Shown: in pieces, positions 34,784-45,215 of the stretch
How the letters are laid out: each line of letters starts with the position of its first letter
How positions within the stretch are numbered: position 1 is the first letter of the stretch
NCBI GenBank assembly: GCA_017354895.1
Contig: CP071493.1
Location: 3,100,001-3,164,000 of the forward strand
Direction: 5' to 3'
Length of the DNA: 64,000 nt
From: Podospora comata
Taxonomy: Eukaryota; Ascomycota; Sordariomycetes; Sordariales; Podosporaceae
Notes under the pieces: generated by a model
Databases searched by the model: none
What the model was told of the DNA's origin: nothing
What the model saw: only the letters and a program-made list of their open reading frames with translations
Position numbers and translations under genes: made by a program

Positions 34784-35257
34784 CTAATAACTCGTCCCAA
34801 ACTCCAACCCCTTTCCTTCCCACCTCCCCCACCGTTCTTTACCCTCTTCGCCCAACCCCATGATTACAGGCATGGAGATAACCCCAGCCATGACCCACCC
34901 CCCGAGACCCTTTAACCCCCCATATCCCATCTCGTACTCCAACCCGGAGAGCAGTTCCTCCATTAGGAAGATTATCATTCCTGCTAGGAGGCCAACTGCG
35001 GCCCTGAAGCCAATTGCGGGGGGGACTTGGAACCGGTGGGTGAGGTAGCGTGTCCAGAGGGCTGCTGATACGAGGGTTGTGATGGGGGAGGAGGGGAGGG
35101 GGGAGAGGATGAGGTGGGAAAGGAGGGTTAGGAGGGCGTAGAGGAGGGTGAGGCGGATAGCGTAACAGGCGAGGAGGAGGTCCCAGAGGATGGGGATGGG
35201 GGAGTCGGAGAGGGGTTCGAAGTGGAGGATGGGGTGGTGTTTGGTTGTCGGTTTCAT
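34784..35257 (-). CDS. Small integral membrane protein, unknown function
   Basis: A single exon of 157 residues. Three or four hydrophobic segments are visible: LWDLLLACYAIRLTLLYALL with LLSHLIL, AIGFRAAVGLLAGMIIFLM, and WVMAGVISMPVIMGL. Polar ends and a short Glu/Lys/Gly-rich tail flank them. No signal peptide or catalytic motif is seen and I do not recognise the family. The G+C-rich codons and the clean distribution of membrane segments favour a real gene. Its 5' flank holds a degenerate minisatellite whose first copies begin about 20 bases before the ATG, so the promoter itself may be repeat-made. Confidence 0.7.
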   Translation of the reverse strand: MKPTTKHHPILHFEPLSDSPIPILWDLLLACYAIRLTLLYALLTLLSHLILSPLPSSPITTLVSAALWTRYLTHRFQVPPAIGFRAAVGLLAGMIIFLMEELLSGLEYEMGYGGLKGLGGWVMAGVISMPVIMGLGEEGKERWGRWEGKGLEFGTSY

Positions 35258-36237
35258 GGTGGTAAAGGAGCAGGATGGTTGTGCTCAGTAGAGGTTGTTG
35301 TGAGCAGTGGTTTGGTGTGCTCGAGGTAGGTTGTTGGGAAGTGTAGAGCAGATGCGTGGTTTGTTCAAGGTTGATTTGTTGTGTGTGATTAGACTGAGAG
35401 CGATGGTTTGGTGTGCTCAAGGTAGGTGTTGTAGAGAAGCAGTGATATGTCGTATGCTCAAGATTGTGTGGTGTTTTCTTGCGATAATGTTGTGCAAGGT
35501 AGGCGTGTGTGTAAGTGGTGTTGTGTAGGTAAAGCTGTCAGTCTTGTCGACGACAGCAGTGATAAATAATACTCGACAATAATGCCTAATCCAATAAATT
35601 GGTCTTTTTGCTTGACCGAAGCCCCCAGCCGCAAGCGAGAAAAAAAGAAGGCCTTGGGGGTTATTTATCAACGAAGGATTCATTCACCCTCCCAAAATGT
35701 CGCTGGGAGGCTCAGACTACATTGGTGGCATGACTGCGCATCTGACCGGCACATCACCACCGACTCGAACCACGATCACTCCATCCAAAAAGCAGCACAT
35801 TTCAAACCTGCCGACACACACACACGCACATAGACGATAAGACTTTCGTATGTCTCCTGTCATTCTCGGTGCACGGTTTTGGTTGTGGGCATGATGTTTT
35901 GCATCATGAGACCAGGAGGTCCAAACACCATCAACAGGCATCCAGCCAGTATCTCATCTGGGACACCCAATCCCCACCCAATAAAGAATCCATTCAATAA
36001 AGGGGTTTGTATTGTATACCTAAACTCTACCCTCAGACAGTACTGCCAGACAAGAACGAACGCTTCAATTCTAGTGTAACAAACCATCCCAATTGCGTCC
36101 CATTTGTCAAGATCAACAACCTTCTCCTCTTCGGGTATCGTGGTAAATCATGGGCAAAAACAGCACCTCGTCTAGAGGTCAATACTCCTTTATTTCTTTC
36201 TGTTTTGTTTTTGTTTTTGTTTATTACCCCCCCAGGC
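35258..36237. other. Intergenic with degenerate minisatellite
   Basis: This is the promoter side of the small membrane protein gene (start 35257) and the 3' flank of RNA1. The left quarter is a degenerate minisatellite (35277-35520). The remainder has no coding signal. A short CA/CG run lies at 35815-35832. Confidence 0.5.
35277..35520. repeat. Degenerate minisatellite, about 38-50 bp period
   Basis: A core close to GTGTGCTCAAGGTAGGT recurs about six times at intervals of 38-50 bases. The two best copies (35304-35330 and 35400-35426) share 25 of 27 bases. The intervening copies are more worn. Confidence 0.6.
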
Positions 36238-37570
36238 CTAGATCGTAGCCTTGGAGAGCTTGCTCGCCAACTCGTCCACCTCCTTGTCCTTGAGCTGGAC
36301 GACTGGCTCCTCCTGAGCCTCCTCGGCCTCCTTGATGAGCTTCTCGGCCCGCTCCTCAACCTCCTCTTCCTCTTCCTCCTCTTCTTCCTCCTCATCAGAA
36401 TCCAGCTCCTCGAGATCGCTCAGGCTGTCAAGACCCCAGTCGTCCTCAACGACAATGTCGCCGCCAAACTTCTCCTTGCGCTCCTCCAACAGCTCCTGCA
36501 GGAGGATAACCGACTCGTCGTCCTCGGTGAACTTGTTGCCGTTGAGCTCAATCTTCTTGAGCGCGGGGAGAGCCTCCTTCGCAGCCTCGGCAAGGCTCTT
36601 GAGACCAGCGGCGGTGATGTCGTTGTACTGCAGGCGCAGAATCTCAAGGTTCCTATTCTTGCCCTGAGCGAGGGACTCGCCCAAAAGCACACTGCCCTTG
36701 GCGCTGAGAAGAGAGTCGCCGACGCCCAACTCGAGAAGCTCAGTCCAGCCGGGCGCAACCTTGGCCAGAGCCTTGGCGCCCTTCAAGGTGAATGTGTTGT
36801 CCTGGAGGTCCAGCACTCTGAGCTCCGAAGTGTGACGCAGACCCTCGCTAAGCAGATGCGAAATACCCTCTTGCCGAATGCCGTTCTGAACCATCTTGAT
36901 TTCCTTGACCTTGTTGTGCAGGCTGAAAGTCTTGGCCCAGGCGGTCATGCTGCCGTTTTCCAACCGGTTGCGACCGCAGATGACTGTCTCGAGGTCGGGC
37001 ACATCTTGTCCTTGCTTGCGCGCCTCCTCCTTCTTTGCGTGGAGCTCCGAGAGCGCATCGGCGATCAGGATACCGGCGTGGGGGCCCAGGCCGTTGTTGT
37101 TGAGGTAGAGATGCTGCAAGGGGACGTGTGCGGCGAGGAAGGCGACGAGTGGCGCTTGTGTGTTGAGGCCAAAAGCGTTGTCGTTGAGGTTGATGGTGTT
37201 GAGCTTGGGGAGGTTCAGGATGGAGGTAAGGAGGGAGGAAAGGGCCTCTGGGATTTCGTTGAGGAGGCGACCGGTGAAGATATCGGCGAGGTTGGCAACC
37301 TGAGTCGCGAGTGGTTAGTTCAGTCACCCAGGGCTGGCAAGTAAGCAACAAAGGAGGTGGGAGAAGGAGACATACGCGTAATGTTTTCTTGGTCGCAAGC
37401 ACCTCTCCAAGCAGTTTGCATGCGCCGACACCGAGTGTGTTACCAAGCAGATGGACCTCCTCGACATCTTCCATGGCGCGAAGCTCGGCGATATGGGGCT
37501 CCAGGTCCTCGGCCGTGTCCAGCTTCAGACCTTTCCCCTCGAGGGAGAAGACCTTGGTGGTGGGGGCCAT
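36238..37570 (-). CDS. RNA1: Ran GTPase-activating protein (RanGAP)
   Basis: Two exons (37376-37570, 36238-37299) give 418 residues. The N-terminus (FSLEGKGLKLDTAEDLEPH) and the leucine-rich repeats that follow are typical of RanGAP. They include the LNDNAFG, LYLNNNGLGPHAG, CGRNRLENGS, LDLQDNTF and LNGNKF asparagine ladders. The 'CGRNRLENGS' loop and the conserved Arg after the first repeat match the region that contacts Ran. A strongly acidic tail (DSDEEEEEEEEEEEVEE) is another family hallmark. The protein stimulates GTP hydrolysis by Ran in the cytoplasm and so keeps the nucleocytoplasmic Ran gradient. The intron (37300-37375) has a GTATGT donor and CTCAG acceptor at phase 0. The length equals that of other fungal RanGAPs. 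Confidence 0.96.
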
Positions 37571-38351
37571 GTTTGTATATTGAATCCTGAATCTGACGAT
37601 GAAGAGCAAAGAATGAAGAACGTGAACTTGAGGTGGTAGGGTATTGCAAGAGGTGCAAGGTTTGGCTCTATGTCGGGTAAGTCGTAAGGGCACGCGTATC
37701 TAGGTGGTGGATGGCTGCAGGAGCGAGTCTTTGCTTTGGGTGTGGTACATATAAAAACAGCGATGGTGGGGGAGGGGCAGAGGGGTAAACAAGCTGAGAA
37801 AAGTCCCTGCGTTCCAGATTGTTTTAGGCGCCAACCAAGCAGTGCCGGTGGCAACCATCTGTTGCGTGCGCACCGTATGCCTGGGAGGTGGCCTTGAGTG
37901 ACCAGCTGTCAGCCGGCTGTCGGGAGCTCATGTCATTCCCGTCACCGTCCCCGCCCCTGCGACTTGCATGTCACTGTTGCTGATCGGCGGCAGGCAGAGC
38001 AGAGCAGAGCACGGGTGCTGGCACTCAACCAGCATCCTGCCGTCCATTGAATGTTTTGCGCCGTCCACGATTGTTCCCCCAAACCTAATAATTCTGACGT
38101 TTCAACACTTCTCTTCACTTTTTAATATCCTTCAGCAGAGCCAACGCCACGTATCATTAGACTGCGACGCGGATGAGCTTATATTGCTGAGAATTAACTT
38201 ATAACAGGGAGCACGGAACACCAGGGTATACTTCATCCATATCCATCTCAACACGCCCATAATCAAAATCGCACCCACAACAACCAATCTACCTATCGTC
38301 CGATCCATCAATATCCCAACTCGCTCTTGCTTCGCCACAGAGCCGATAAAA
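37571..38351. promoter_or_regulatory. Divergent promoter region RNA1 / C2H2 gene
   Basis: 0.78 kb between two genes transcribed apart. A TATA-like 'acatataaaaac' at about 37748 reads on both strands. No coding sequence is seen. Confidence 0.45.
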
Positions 38352-39465
38352 ATGGCGCGATTGAGCAGCCCGATCGACGACGACTCGGGCTCTCCCCTCT
38401 CTTCCATGGATTCCACCGACAACGAGTTTCCAGATCGCGACGCCCCCGAAGACATCATGGAGGCCGCACCACCAACCAAACGGCTCAAGACGGCCACTGG
38501 CTCGGTAGCCTCGCCAGCATTTCACAAGGAGGCCAGCGCCGACCCAGACATTGATACTGTATCGCAAGTCTCCTCCGACACCGATGGCGATGTGCCAAAC
38601 TCGCCCATCAATGCGCGCCAAGAGGAGGAAGAGTATGCGGAACAGGTCACCATCTGCCATTGGGAGGGCTGCAAGGCTGGCGACCAGGGCAACATGGACA
38701 ATCTGGTCGAACACATCCACAGCGATCATATCGAGACTCGAGCAAAGAAGTATACCTGTGAATGGATTGGATGCACTAGGAAGGGAATGGCCCATGCCAG
38801 TGGTTACGCTCTCAAAGCTCACATGCGAAGTCACACCAGGGAAAAGCCATTTTACTGCTATCTTCCAGGTAGGCTCTGCAAAACAGCTGCTCTGCATCGT
38901 GATGATTGGTACTAACTACTGCCTCCCAGAGTGTGATCGCGCCTTCACCCGCTCCGACGCCCTGGCCAAGCACATGCGAACAGTCCACCAGACAGAAGAC
39001 CTCCGACCCTCAGATCCCGTCTCGAAGGCCCACCAAACCACGGGCAAGTCGAGCAAGAACCTCCGTATCATTCTCAAGACACCACAATCGCACGCTGCCA
39101 GCCAGGATGACGCGGTAGATGACAGCGATGTTCCCTACGAAGACTCCGAGGACATGCTCACACCCTTGGACGAAGAGCTGTTTAGTCCCGAGGAGATTGC
39201 TATGCCACGTGAGAAGCTATTCCAGCTAACTAAACTTCAGCTAAAGTGGGCCGAGGAAGAAGGGAAGCGGCTCGAGGCTGAGCTCAAGGAAGTCGGTGAA
39301 CTTTACAAACAGGAGTGGCTGGAGAAGGAGGTTCTTCTGGAGCAGGTCATACGGAGCGAGAAGGACTGGTTTGCTCGTAAACAGGCAGTGTTGTCGGGAG
39401 AGGCGGACGTGGTGTTGACGGCTCCTGAAGCCGCCGCAAATTCTGTCGAGGATGCGCAAAACTAG
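38352..39465 (+). CDS. C2H2 zinc-finger protein (GLI-type triple finger)
   Basis: Two exons (38352-38868, 38930-39465) give 350 residues. The N-terminal 95 residues are disordered, acidic and Ser/Pro-rich. Three C2H2 fingers follow: ICHWEGCKAGDQ..., YTCEWIGCTRKG... and the intron-split FYCYLPECDRAFTRSDALAKH. This is the C-x4-C pattern seen in GLI/ZIC proteins. The C-terminal third has a long charged coiled coil (LFQLTKLQLKWAEEEGKRLE onward). Order and length resemble the fission yeast INO80-complex finger protein Iec1, though that match is from memory. Nuclear, chromatin or DNA binding is expected. The stop is a TAG directly followed, in the same frame, by a further 157-codon open frame with two more fingers (next entry). 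Confidence 0.88.
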
Positions 39466-39939
39466 TCTACGGGCGCTCAAGATCAGCTTTTGGACGCGTC
39501 TTCTATACCTTTGGATATCCAAGGACCCCCTTCTTCCGACTATGCTTCGGACCAATCCCCTTCTTCCAACAACGCCTCAAATCAATATGTACATTTGACT
39601 TTTCGATCCTGCGATGTCAGCGAGACGTATTTGGCCACCGCTGAAAACACTGCTGAGGCTGAAGTCGTCTGTTTGAAGCTGCGCATCCCTTTTTTCGCCG
39701 CGCCTTACGTATGTCGATTCAAGAACTGTGAGAGGTCTGAAACGCCTTACATCAGTTATCGAGGTCTCCATAGTCACTACTCTTGGGTGCACAAGTCCAA
39801 AGATGCAGGCGGCAATCCTATTTCACAGTCTGTTACTTGTCCGGTGAAAACTTGCCCCCGGTCTGAGGAGGCGATCAAAACCATGGATTACCTTTGGATT
39901 CATCTCGAGAAGCGGCACAATGTTTCGTACCCCGCCTGA
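39466..39939 (+). CDS. In-frame 3' open frame with two C2H2 fingers and no start codon
   Basis: 157 sense codons follow the TAG of the preceding gene without a frame change and end at a TGA. The first third is Ser/Asn-rich. Two fingers follow with identical spacing C-x4-C-x15-H-x4-H (about 39715-39795 and 39838-39918). There is no in-frame ATG before or within the first finger; the only ATG lies inside the second finger. The open frame therefore needs another source of initiation: read-through of the TAG, an unseen intron that removes it, or an upstream exon. It could also be the end of a once longer gene cut by one base change. Matched finger spacing argues for real coding history. Confidence 0.55.
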   Translation, partial: STGAQDQLLDASSIPLDIQGPPSSDYASDQSPSSNNASNQYVHLTFRSCDVSETYLATAENTAEAEVVCLKLRIPFFAAPYVCRFKNCERSETPYISYRGLHSHYSWVHKSKDAGGNPISQSVTCPVKTCPRSEEAIKTMDYLWIHLEKRHNVSYPA

Positions 39940-40417
39940 CGGTTCGACTGGGGATGGGAAATGTGGTCCGGGACAAGCGTTGTAGGTAGAGTCACTTGAC
40001 AAGATAAAATCAAATGCTTCTTGGGCATCTCTAAAGAGGCATATCAATGCATATTTAGCGCCTGTTTGCTATCTTTCAAGGCCCAGTGACTATCTTTTTG
40101 AGTGCGTGTGTGTGTTGAGTGTTTGAAGGTCTAGCTATTAACTATCCTATGCCTGCTAACAATCCTCAAAGGCCTGCTTGATTTTCTTTGCAGGTTTAAA
40201 TAATTACTTTTCAAAAAAACCCGTGGGCTGGCGACCGATCTTTGAAGGTCCCCATTTCCCCGTGGCATTATCTCTATTTTCTTCTGTCCATGACATGCGA
40301 GAGCATTATAGACTATAACCACAAAACATGCCATTTTACACCTCTTATGACACACACACACAAGGTTTTTTTTCTATGTCCAATGTCCAACCCTTTCCTC
40401 GTCCTCATCCTGAGGCC
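39940..40417. other. Convergent 3' flanks
   Basis: No gene is seen. T-rich and A-rich short runs are likely part of the 3' untranslated regions. Confidence 0.45.
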
Positions 40418-41007
40418 TCAACCCGACTTCTTCTTCTTCTTCCTATCCGCCTCTTTATTCCTGAAAGGCCACCCGCTGGTAGCCTTATCCGCCCCGGTCC
40501 GCCTGCTCAGTCTTTTCCCATCTCCAAATAAGAGGACGTAGAGCCCTACGCAAGCGAGGAAACTGCTTGCTAGACAGCCCAAGAGGTGGATCGGTTGGGA
40601 GGTGCGGGGGGTGGTGTACCGGGTGTAGGAGTATACCCCCGTGGCGGAGTGGTATAGTGTTGTGATGAGGACTGCGGCGGAGGAGTAAGGGGATGGGGAA
40701 GGGCTCAAGGGGAGGAGGCCGGAGAGGGCGAGGAGGAGGGCGGCGAGGGTTAAGTTTGTTAGGGCGAGGGTGCGGGCGAGGTAGGTTGAGACGAGATCGG
40801 AAGAGGAGGGGGGGTAGTAGTTTGGGGGCGTGAGGAGGGTTGTTGTTAAAGAGGGCCAGAGGAGGAGAGGGAGGGATTGGAGGAGGAGGTAGAGGAGGGT
40901 GGTGAGGTGGAGGAAGGTGGTTGACTTGGGGGGCATTGGGTTAGTTTGTGTGATGGTTTATAATTGTAGGGGGAACTTACGTCCATTTCGGAGGGTGGGG
41001 TGTCCAT
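40418..41007 (-). CDS. Small four-helix membrane protein, unknown function
   Basis: Two exons (40981-41007, 40418-40924) give 177 residues. The 56-bp intron has a GTAAGT donor, a CTAAC branch site and a CCAAG acceptor. The first ATG has a strong CAAAATGG context. A single-exon alternative starts at 40936 inside that intron and would give 172 residues, but its ATG context is poor. Four hydrophobic segments are visible: LTTLLYLLLQSLPLLLW, LARTLALTNLTLAALLLALSGLL, AAVLITTLYHSATGVYSY and LLGCLASSFLACVGLYVLLF. A Lys-rich C-terminus (KKKKKSG) follows, which could act as an ER-retention-like or inner-leaflet anchor. The layout resembles small conserved fungal membrane proteins without a known role. 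I do not assign a function. Confidence 0.7.
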
Positions 41008-41591
41008 TTTGGCCGTTCTTCCCAATGGTTTCAGAATAAAAGAATTGTATGTGAGAATTAGACTGTGAAAGTGAGTTCCCTGTATCGTGGTGTTGAAGCT
41101 CTACATGATGTGTGTAAGTACCCTTGTATCCTCCGCTACGTCATATCGCAAATGGCACCCCAGTGATTGGCACAGTGCGCGACGCCGAGGAGACGGGCGG
41201 GGCTCCTGGCGGGTAGCGGGGCGCCCGCTCAACCGCCACCAGGGGAGCCGATGTCGCATTTTCGCAGTTTTGGTTTGGAGCAAGCGCATTTCAAAGCAAA
41301 AGAGTCACTGAATCTACAAATTGTGCATCTCCGGGAGTGGGCTTGAGATAGGAATTTGGGGATTATCTTGGCTCTGGGTGTTCGCTGTCTTCTTTTAGAC
41401 TCAGCTCTCTTTCTTTCCAACCTATACTAGAGCTACACTGAAGTCAACTGGAGGCATTGCTTGCGACAAGATCTATTCACGACGACACCTTTGACATCTG
41501 ATCGTGGGGTAAACAGCCCCTCTATCGATCGGCCCTCGACAACCACACCTCGAGTGCGAGCTCTTTTTTACTTCCACAGCCGGCCGTCACA
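41008..41591. promoter_or_regulatory. Divergent promoter region, membrane protein / NAR1
   Basis: 0.58 kb between genes transcribed apart. No clear TATA box is seen. A C/T-rich leader precedes the NAR1 ATG. No coding sequence is seen. Confidence 0.45.
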
Positions 41592-43364
41592 ATGTCAGCC
41601 ATCCTCTCTGCCGACGACCTGAACGATTTCATATCCCCCGGCGTCGCTTGTATAAAACCGATCGAAACCCTTCCCACCGCGCCACCACCACAAGCTTCCG
41701 AATCCCTCGAATTCGAAGTCATCCTCGATGGTCAGCAACCCTCTGCCTCACAACCCGCCGGCCCGGCGCAAATATCCCTCACCGACTGCCTAGCCTGCTC
41801 AGGCTGCGTAACCTCGGCCGAAGCCGTCCTCGTCTCCCTCCAATCCCACAATGAAGTCCTCTCCCTGCTGGACTCAGCCCCCAGCCTCGCCCTCTCCCAA
41901 GATGGCACCACCATAACCACCAACCTCGACGGAAACCCCTCCTCCAAACTCTTCGTCTGCTCTGTATCCCCCCAAGTCCTCGCCTCCCTCGCCGCCGCGA
42001 TAGGAAACAACACCACCCAATCCCAGGCAGCAAACATGATCACCCATCTCCTCTCCAACCCCTCCCTCGGCCTCCCCTCAGGCGGCAGACACAACAATGG
42101 CTTCACCTACATCGTCTCCACCAACCGCGCCCGCGAAGCCTCCCTAGTCTTAGGCGCCGACGAAGTCATCTCCTCCTCCAACGACATCAAAAAACCAGTC
42201 TTAACCTCCAGCTGCCCAGGCTGGGTCTGCTACGCCGAAAAGACCCACCCCTACGTCCTCCCCTACCTCTCAAAAGTCAAATCCCCCCAGGCCCTCACCG
42301 GCACCCTCCTCAAAACAACCCTCTCCAAAACCCTCAACATCTCCCCAGACAGGATATGGCACCTCTCCATAATGCCCTGCTTCGACAAGAAGCTCGAGGC
42401 CAGCCGGGAAGAGCTCACCGATGCCGTCTGGAACAACACCTCCAACAACCCAGCCACAACCACAACTCAAAAAGGAATCAGAGACGTCGACTGCGTAATC
42501 ACCACCAAAGAAATCCTCATGCTCGCCGAATCACGCAACATCAATTTCTTCTCTCTACCTACAACCCCCCTCCCCCAGACCACGCCCTTCCCTCACAAAG
42601 CCATGGGCGATTTCCTTTTGCCTTTTTCCGCCCCGGGGAAGAAAAACGAACAGCAATCCGTTTCTGCGGGCACCTCCGGTGGAAATCTTCATTACATCCT
42701 CCACACCCTCCTCTCCCAAAACCCCGGTTCAACTTTGACCACCACCCGAGGCCGCAACGCCGACGTAATAGAGTACTCGATTCTCTCCTCCTCGGGGGAA
42801 CAAATCTTCAAAGCCGCCCGCTACTACGGCTTCCGCAACATCCAAAACCTCGTTCGGAAGCTCAAGCCCGCCAGACCCCCCCGCATGCCTGGAGGAAAAC
42901 CGTTTGGTTCAGCTCGACGACCTGGAAAGGCCGCGGGAGCCACCAACGCGCTGGATTTCTCCTATGTCGAGGTGATGGCGTGTCCGGGGGGTTGCACCAA
43001 CGGTGGTGGACAGCTCAAGGTGGACGACCCGATTGTCCTCGAGAGGATGGGTTTTGGTGGGACCGAAAACAAACCTGGGCCGCAGGAGCAAAAGGCTTGG
43101 TTGGAGGTGGTGGATGAGGCGTACTTTTCTGGTGATGATGAGGAGACATCATCATCTGAAAGGACAGATGATGGCCTCGTGGTGGCTGGGATATCACCCG
43201 GTTATGTTCGGGATGTGCTGAGGGTGTGGTCGGAGCTGACGTCGGTGCCGGTGGAAAAGTTGGCGTATACCACCTTTCGGGAGGTGGTTAGTGATGTGGG
43301 AAAGACGCAGACTGACACTGAACGGGTGGTTCAGTTGGCGGGGAAGATTGGTGGTGGTTGGTAG
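41592..43364 (+). CDS. NAR1: Cytosolic Fe-S cluster assembly factor Nar1
   Basis: A single exon of 590 residues, related to iron-only hydrogenases. Eight cluster cysteines are present: Cys20, Cys66, Cys69 and Cys72 for the N-terminal [4Fe-4S] cluster, and Cys208, Cys263, Cys464 and Cys468 for the second. They lie in SLTDCLACSGC, SSCPGWVC, MPCFDKK and MACPGGCTNGGGQ. In yeast, Nar1 links the Cfd1-Nbp35 scaffold to the Cia1-Cia2-Met18 targeting complex. CIA2 of that complex lies 22 kb away in this window. A Ser/Glu-rich loop near residue 515-530 and the Thr-rich stretch near 285-295 are fungal insertions. The start MSAILSADDLNDFISPGVACIKP is the conserved family opening. The gene has no intron, unlike most neighbours. 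Confidence 0.98.
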   Translation: MSAILSADDLNDFISPGVACIKPIETLPTAPPPQASESLEFEVILDGQQPSASQPAGPAQISLTDCLACSGCVTSAEAVLVSLQSHNEVLSLLDSAPSLALSQDGTTITTNLDGNPSSKLFVCSVSPQVLASLAAAIGNNTTQSQAANMITHLLSNPSLGLPSGGRHNNGFTYIVSTNRAREASLVLGADEVISSSNDIKKPVLTSSCPGWVCYAEKTHPYVLPYLSKVKSPQALTGTLLKTTLSKTLNISPDRIWHLSIMPCFDKKLEASREELTDAVWNNTSNNPATTTTQKGIRDVDCVITTKEILMLAESRNINFFSLPTTPLPQTTPFPHKAMGDFLLPFSAPGKKNEQQSVSAGTSGGNLHYILHTLLSQNPGSTLTTTRGRNADVIEYSILSSSGEQIFKAARYYGFRNIQNLVRKLKPARPPRMPGGKPFGSARRPGKAAGATNALDFSYVEVMACPGGCTNGGGQLKVDDPIVLERMGFGGTENKPGPQEQKAWLEVVDEAYFSGDDEETSSSERTDDGLVVAGISPGYVRDVLRVWSELTSVPVEKLAYTTFREVVSDVGKTQTDTERVVQLAGKIGGGW

Positions 43365-43484
43365 AGTAGTACACTGGTATCTTGTACAGCGGTGGTTGGA
43401 GACATTTTCTGTTTTTGGGATACAGATCATATAGAATGATACCGTGTAGCGTCAATGCATTCTAGTCATGAAAGAATGGAAAGA

Positions 43485-44409
43485 TCAGCCGTTGGTTGCG
43501 CCTCGCTTGGCGAAACCGAAACCTCCTCTTCCGCTGCCGTCTGGACCTCTTGGTTGGCGGGTGATTTGGTCTTCTTCACGGGGCGTGTGAGAGCGGCTGG
43601 GCTGTTGAGAGGAGGAGGGGCCGCCGCCTCGTCGGTTGGGTGGTTTGGGGGAGTATTCCGCGTCGAAGAGCTCCCTCGACGGTGGTTCAGTTGTCTGCTG
43701 CTGAGGTTGCCGGTTGGTATTCCGCCCATTGTTGCTGCCCCTCCCGTTCCCTTCCCTCCCCCTGCCCCTCCCACCACCACCCCGTCCTCTATGTCCTCCT
43801 CCCCTACCATCATTCCCGGGCTGCGGGGGCGTCACCGTCCCTGGGGATGACTGCCCAGAGGAAGGGTTTGAGTCCCCAAAGATCTTTGCTCTTTGTTCTT
43901 GATACCGGCGCTGCTTTTCCTCTAGTTCTCTCCTCTGGCGCTCCTTGCGCTCTTGGGGGGTTTCGGGCTTTTGGGCGGCCGTGTCGGGGTCTTCGTCGTC
44001 GAAGTCGTCGGGTTGGGTGATGGTGAGTTGTTCGAGACCGGTGGCTGGATCGCGGACGAGGGTTTTCTGGGGGATTGGGCGGCGGGAGAGGAGCTGGATG
44101 GGGGGTTTGAAGGGGGTGGAGAGGGGGATTGGGTTTGTGATGGGGAGGTAGGGGGCTGGTTCTGGGGCTTCACTATATGGTGTTAGTGATGGGGGAATGG
44201 TTTGGGTGTTGAGGGACGTACGCTGACTCCCATAATCTGCGCTGCTCCTCTAGGTGTTTCGCGCGACGCTCGGCTTTGGAGAGGGGCGCTGGTGGTGGTG
44301 GTGGTGGTGATGGTGGTGAGGGGTCGGCCGGGGGTTTGGAGAGGCGGTCGGCTTGGGGGGCCCAGTCGTCGTCCCAGGCGTCGGGGATGGGGGTTCGGTT
44401 TTTGGACAT
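43485..44409 (-). CDS. SUZ and SUZ-C domain RNA-binding protein
   Basis: Two exons (44222-44409, 43485-44172) give 291 residues. The N-terminus is Pro-rich and acidic. The SUZ segment begins in a charged helix (ERKERQRRELEEKQRRYQEQ) and ends in the diagnostic RAKIFGDSN. A Gly/Arg-rich RGG-like stretch follows, then a C-terminal RQPRGPDGSGRGGFGF motif that matches the SUZ-C signature. SUZ domains bind RNA and occur in SZRD1-type and R3H proteins. No R3H domain is present here. A cytoplasmic mRNA-binding role is expected. The intron (44173-44221) is only 49 bp with a GTACGT donor and TATAG acceptor. Its 5' end faces the small gene at 44824 across a 0.41 kb promoter region. Confidence 0.85.
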
Positions 44410-44823
44410 GGTTGGGTTGTGATTTGTGTGTGTTTGCTGGTTTGAGAGCTAAGTTGTTCAATTCACGAAATCGGTCCAATATCTGGGAGGAGGGGGAGAA
44501 ATCATGAACTTGCAATTGAAAATGGAGCCCCCCCCGCCCCCCAGCACAATAGCAGGGATCCCTGAACCCGTAGGGCTCCGCCGCTGTTGAAGGCAGGTGC
44601 ACGGACCATGGGTGACAGGCTTGGCAGGGCAGGTAGGGTAGGGAGTTGAATGACATGCTCCTCTGGCCTTCACCTTCTTTTGGAGTTGGAAAAAGGTACA
44701 TTTTCGAAATTACATATCAAAGTCGTTCCTCCTCACCAGTTTGATACGAGCCTGCTGTGTCAGTATCGGAAGAGACCTGCGTTCAGTCTAGTTTCGGTTC
44801 GAAATTCAATACTAAAGTCAGCC
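44410..44823. promoter_or_regulatory. Divergent promoter region, SUZ gene / small unknown gene
   Basis: Spacer between two genes transcribed apart. A short C-run lies at 44528-44541. No convincing core promoter motif or coding sequence is seen. Confidence 0.4.
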
Positions 44824-45215
44824 ATGTCCACCGATTTGACCATGTCCGACTTGCCGGACCTCAGCACACCCCCAATCCAGACTCCTCAGCAGCAACATCA
44901 GCACACCCCGGCCGGGAAGCCGCTGGCGTCGTGGAATACACCCAAGTTCAGGGAGGAGTATGAGAATGCCAGAGCTCGGCTTCAGCATGGTGATTTCAGT
45001 TGCTGTAAGTCATGTATTGTTTCGAAATTCAAGTCTTGAGAAGCTGAAGCTGGGACCTATCAATACTGATTCCAACGTCAGCTGCTCTCCCTGATCCGCT
45101 TGCTCCTCGTCCTGCCATAGCAACCCACAGTCGGTTTGATCCCCAGACGGAGGAGAGGCTGAAGGGTGTTCTCAGAGCTGCAAAGGAGTCTGTTCAAGGA
45201 GGTGGTAGTTCATGA
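44824..45215 (+). CDS. Small unknown protein, 104 residues
   Basis: Two exons (44824-45004, 45082-45215) joined by a 77-bp intron with a GTAAGT donor and GTCAG acceptor, phases agreeing. The protein is hydrophilic. It has a Pro/Gln/His-rich N-terminus, then a segment (ASWNTPKFREEYENARARLQ) that looks helical, and a C-terminal helix (DPQTEERLKGVLRAAKESV). There is no signal peptide, membrane segment or cysteine motif. I do not recognise it. It may be a small fungal-specific conserved protein. An in-frame region upstream extends to 44650 but lacks coding character, so the ATG at 44824 was preferred. Confidence 0.65.
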
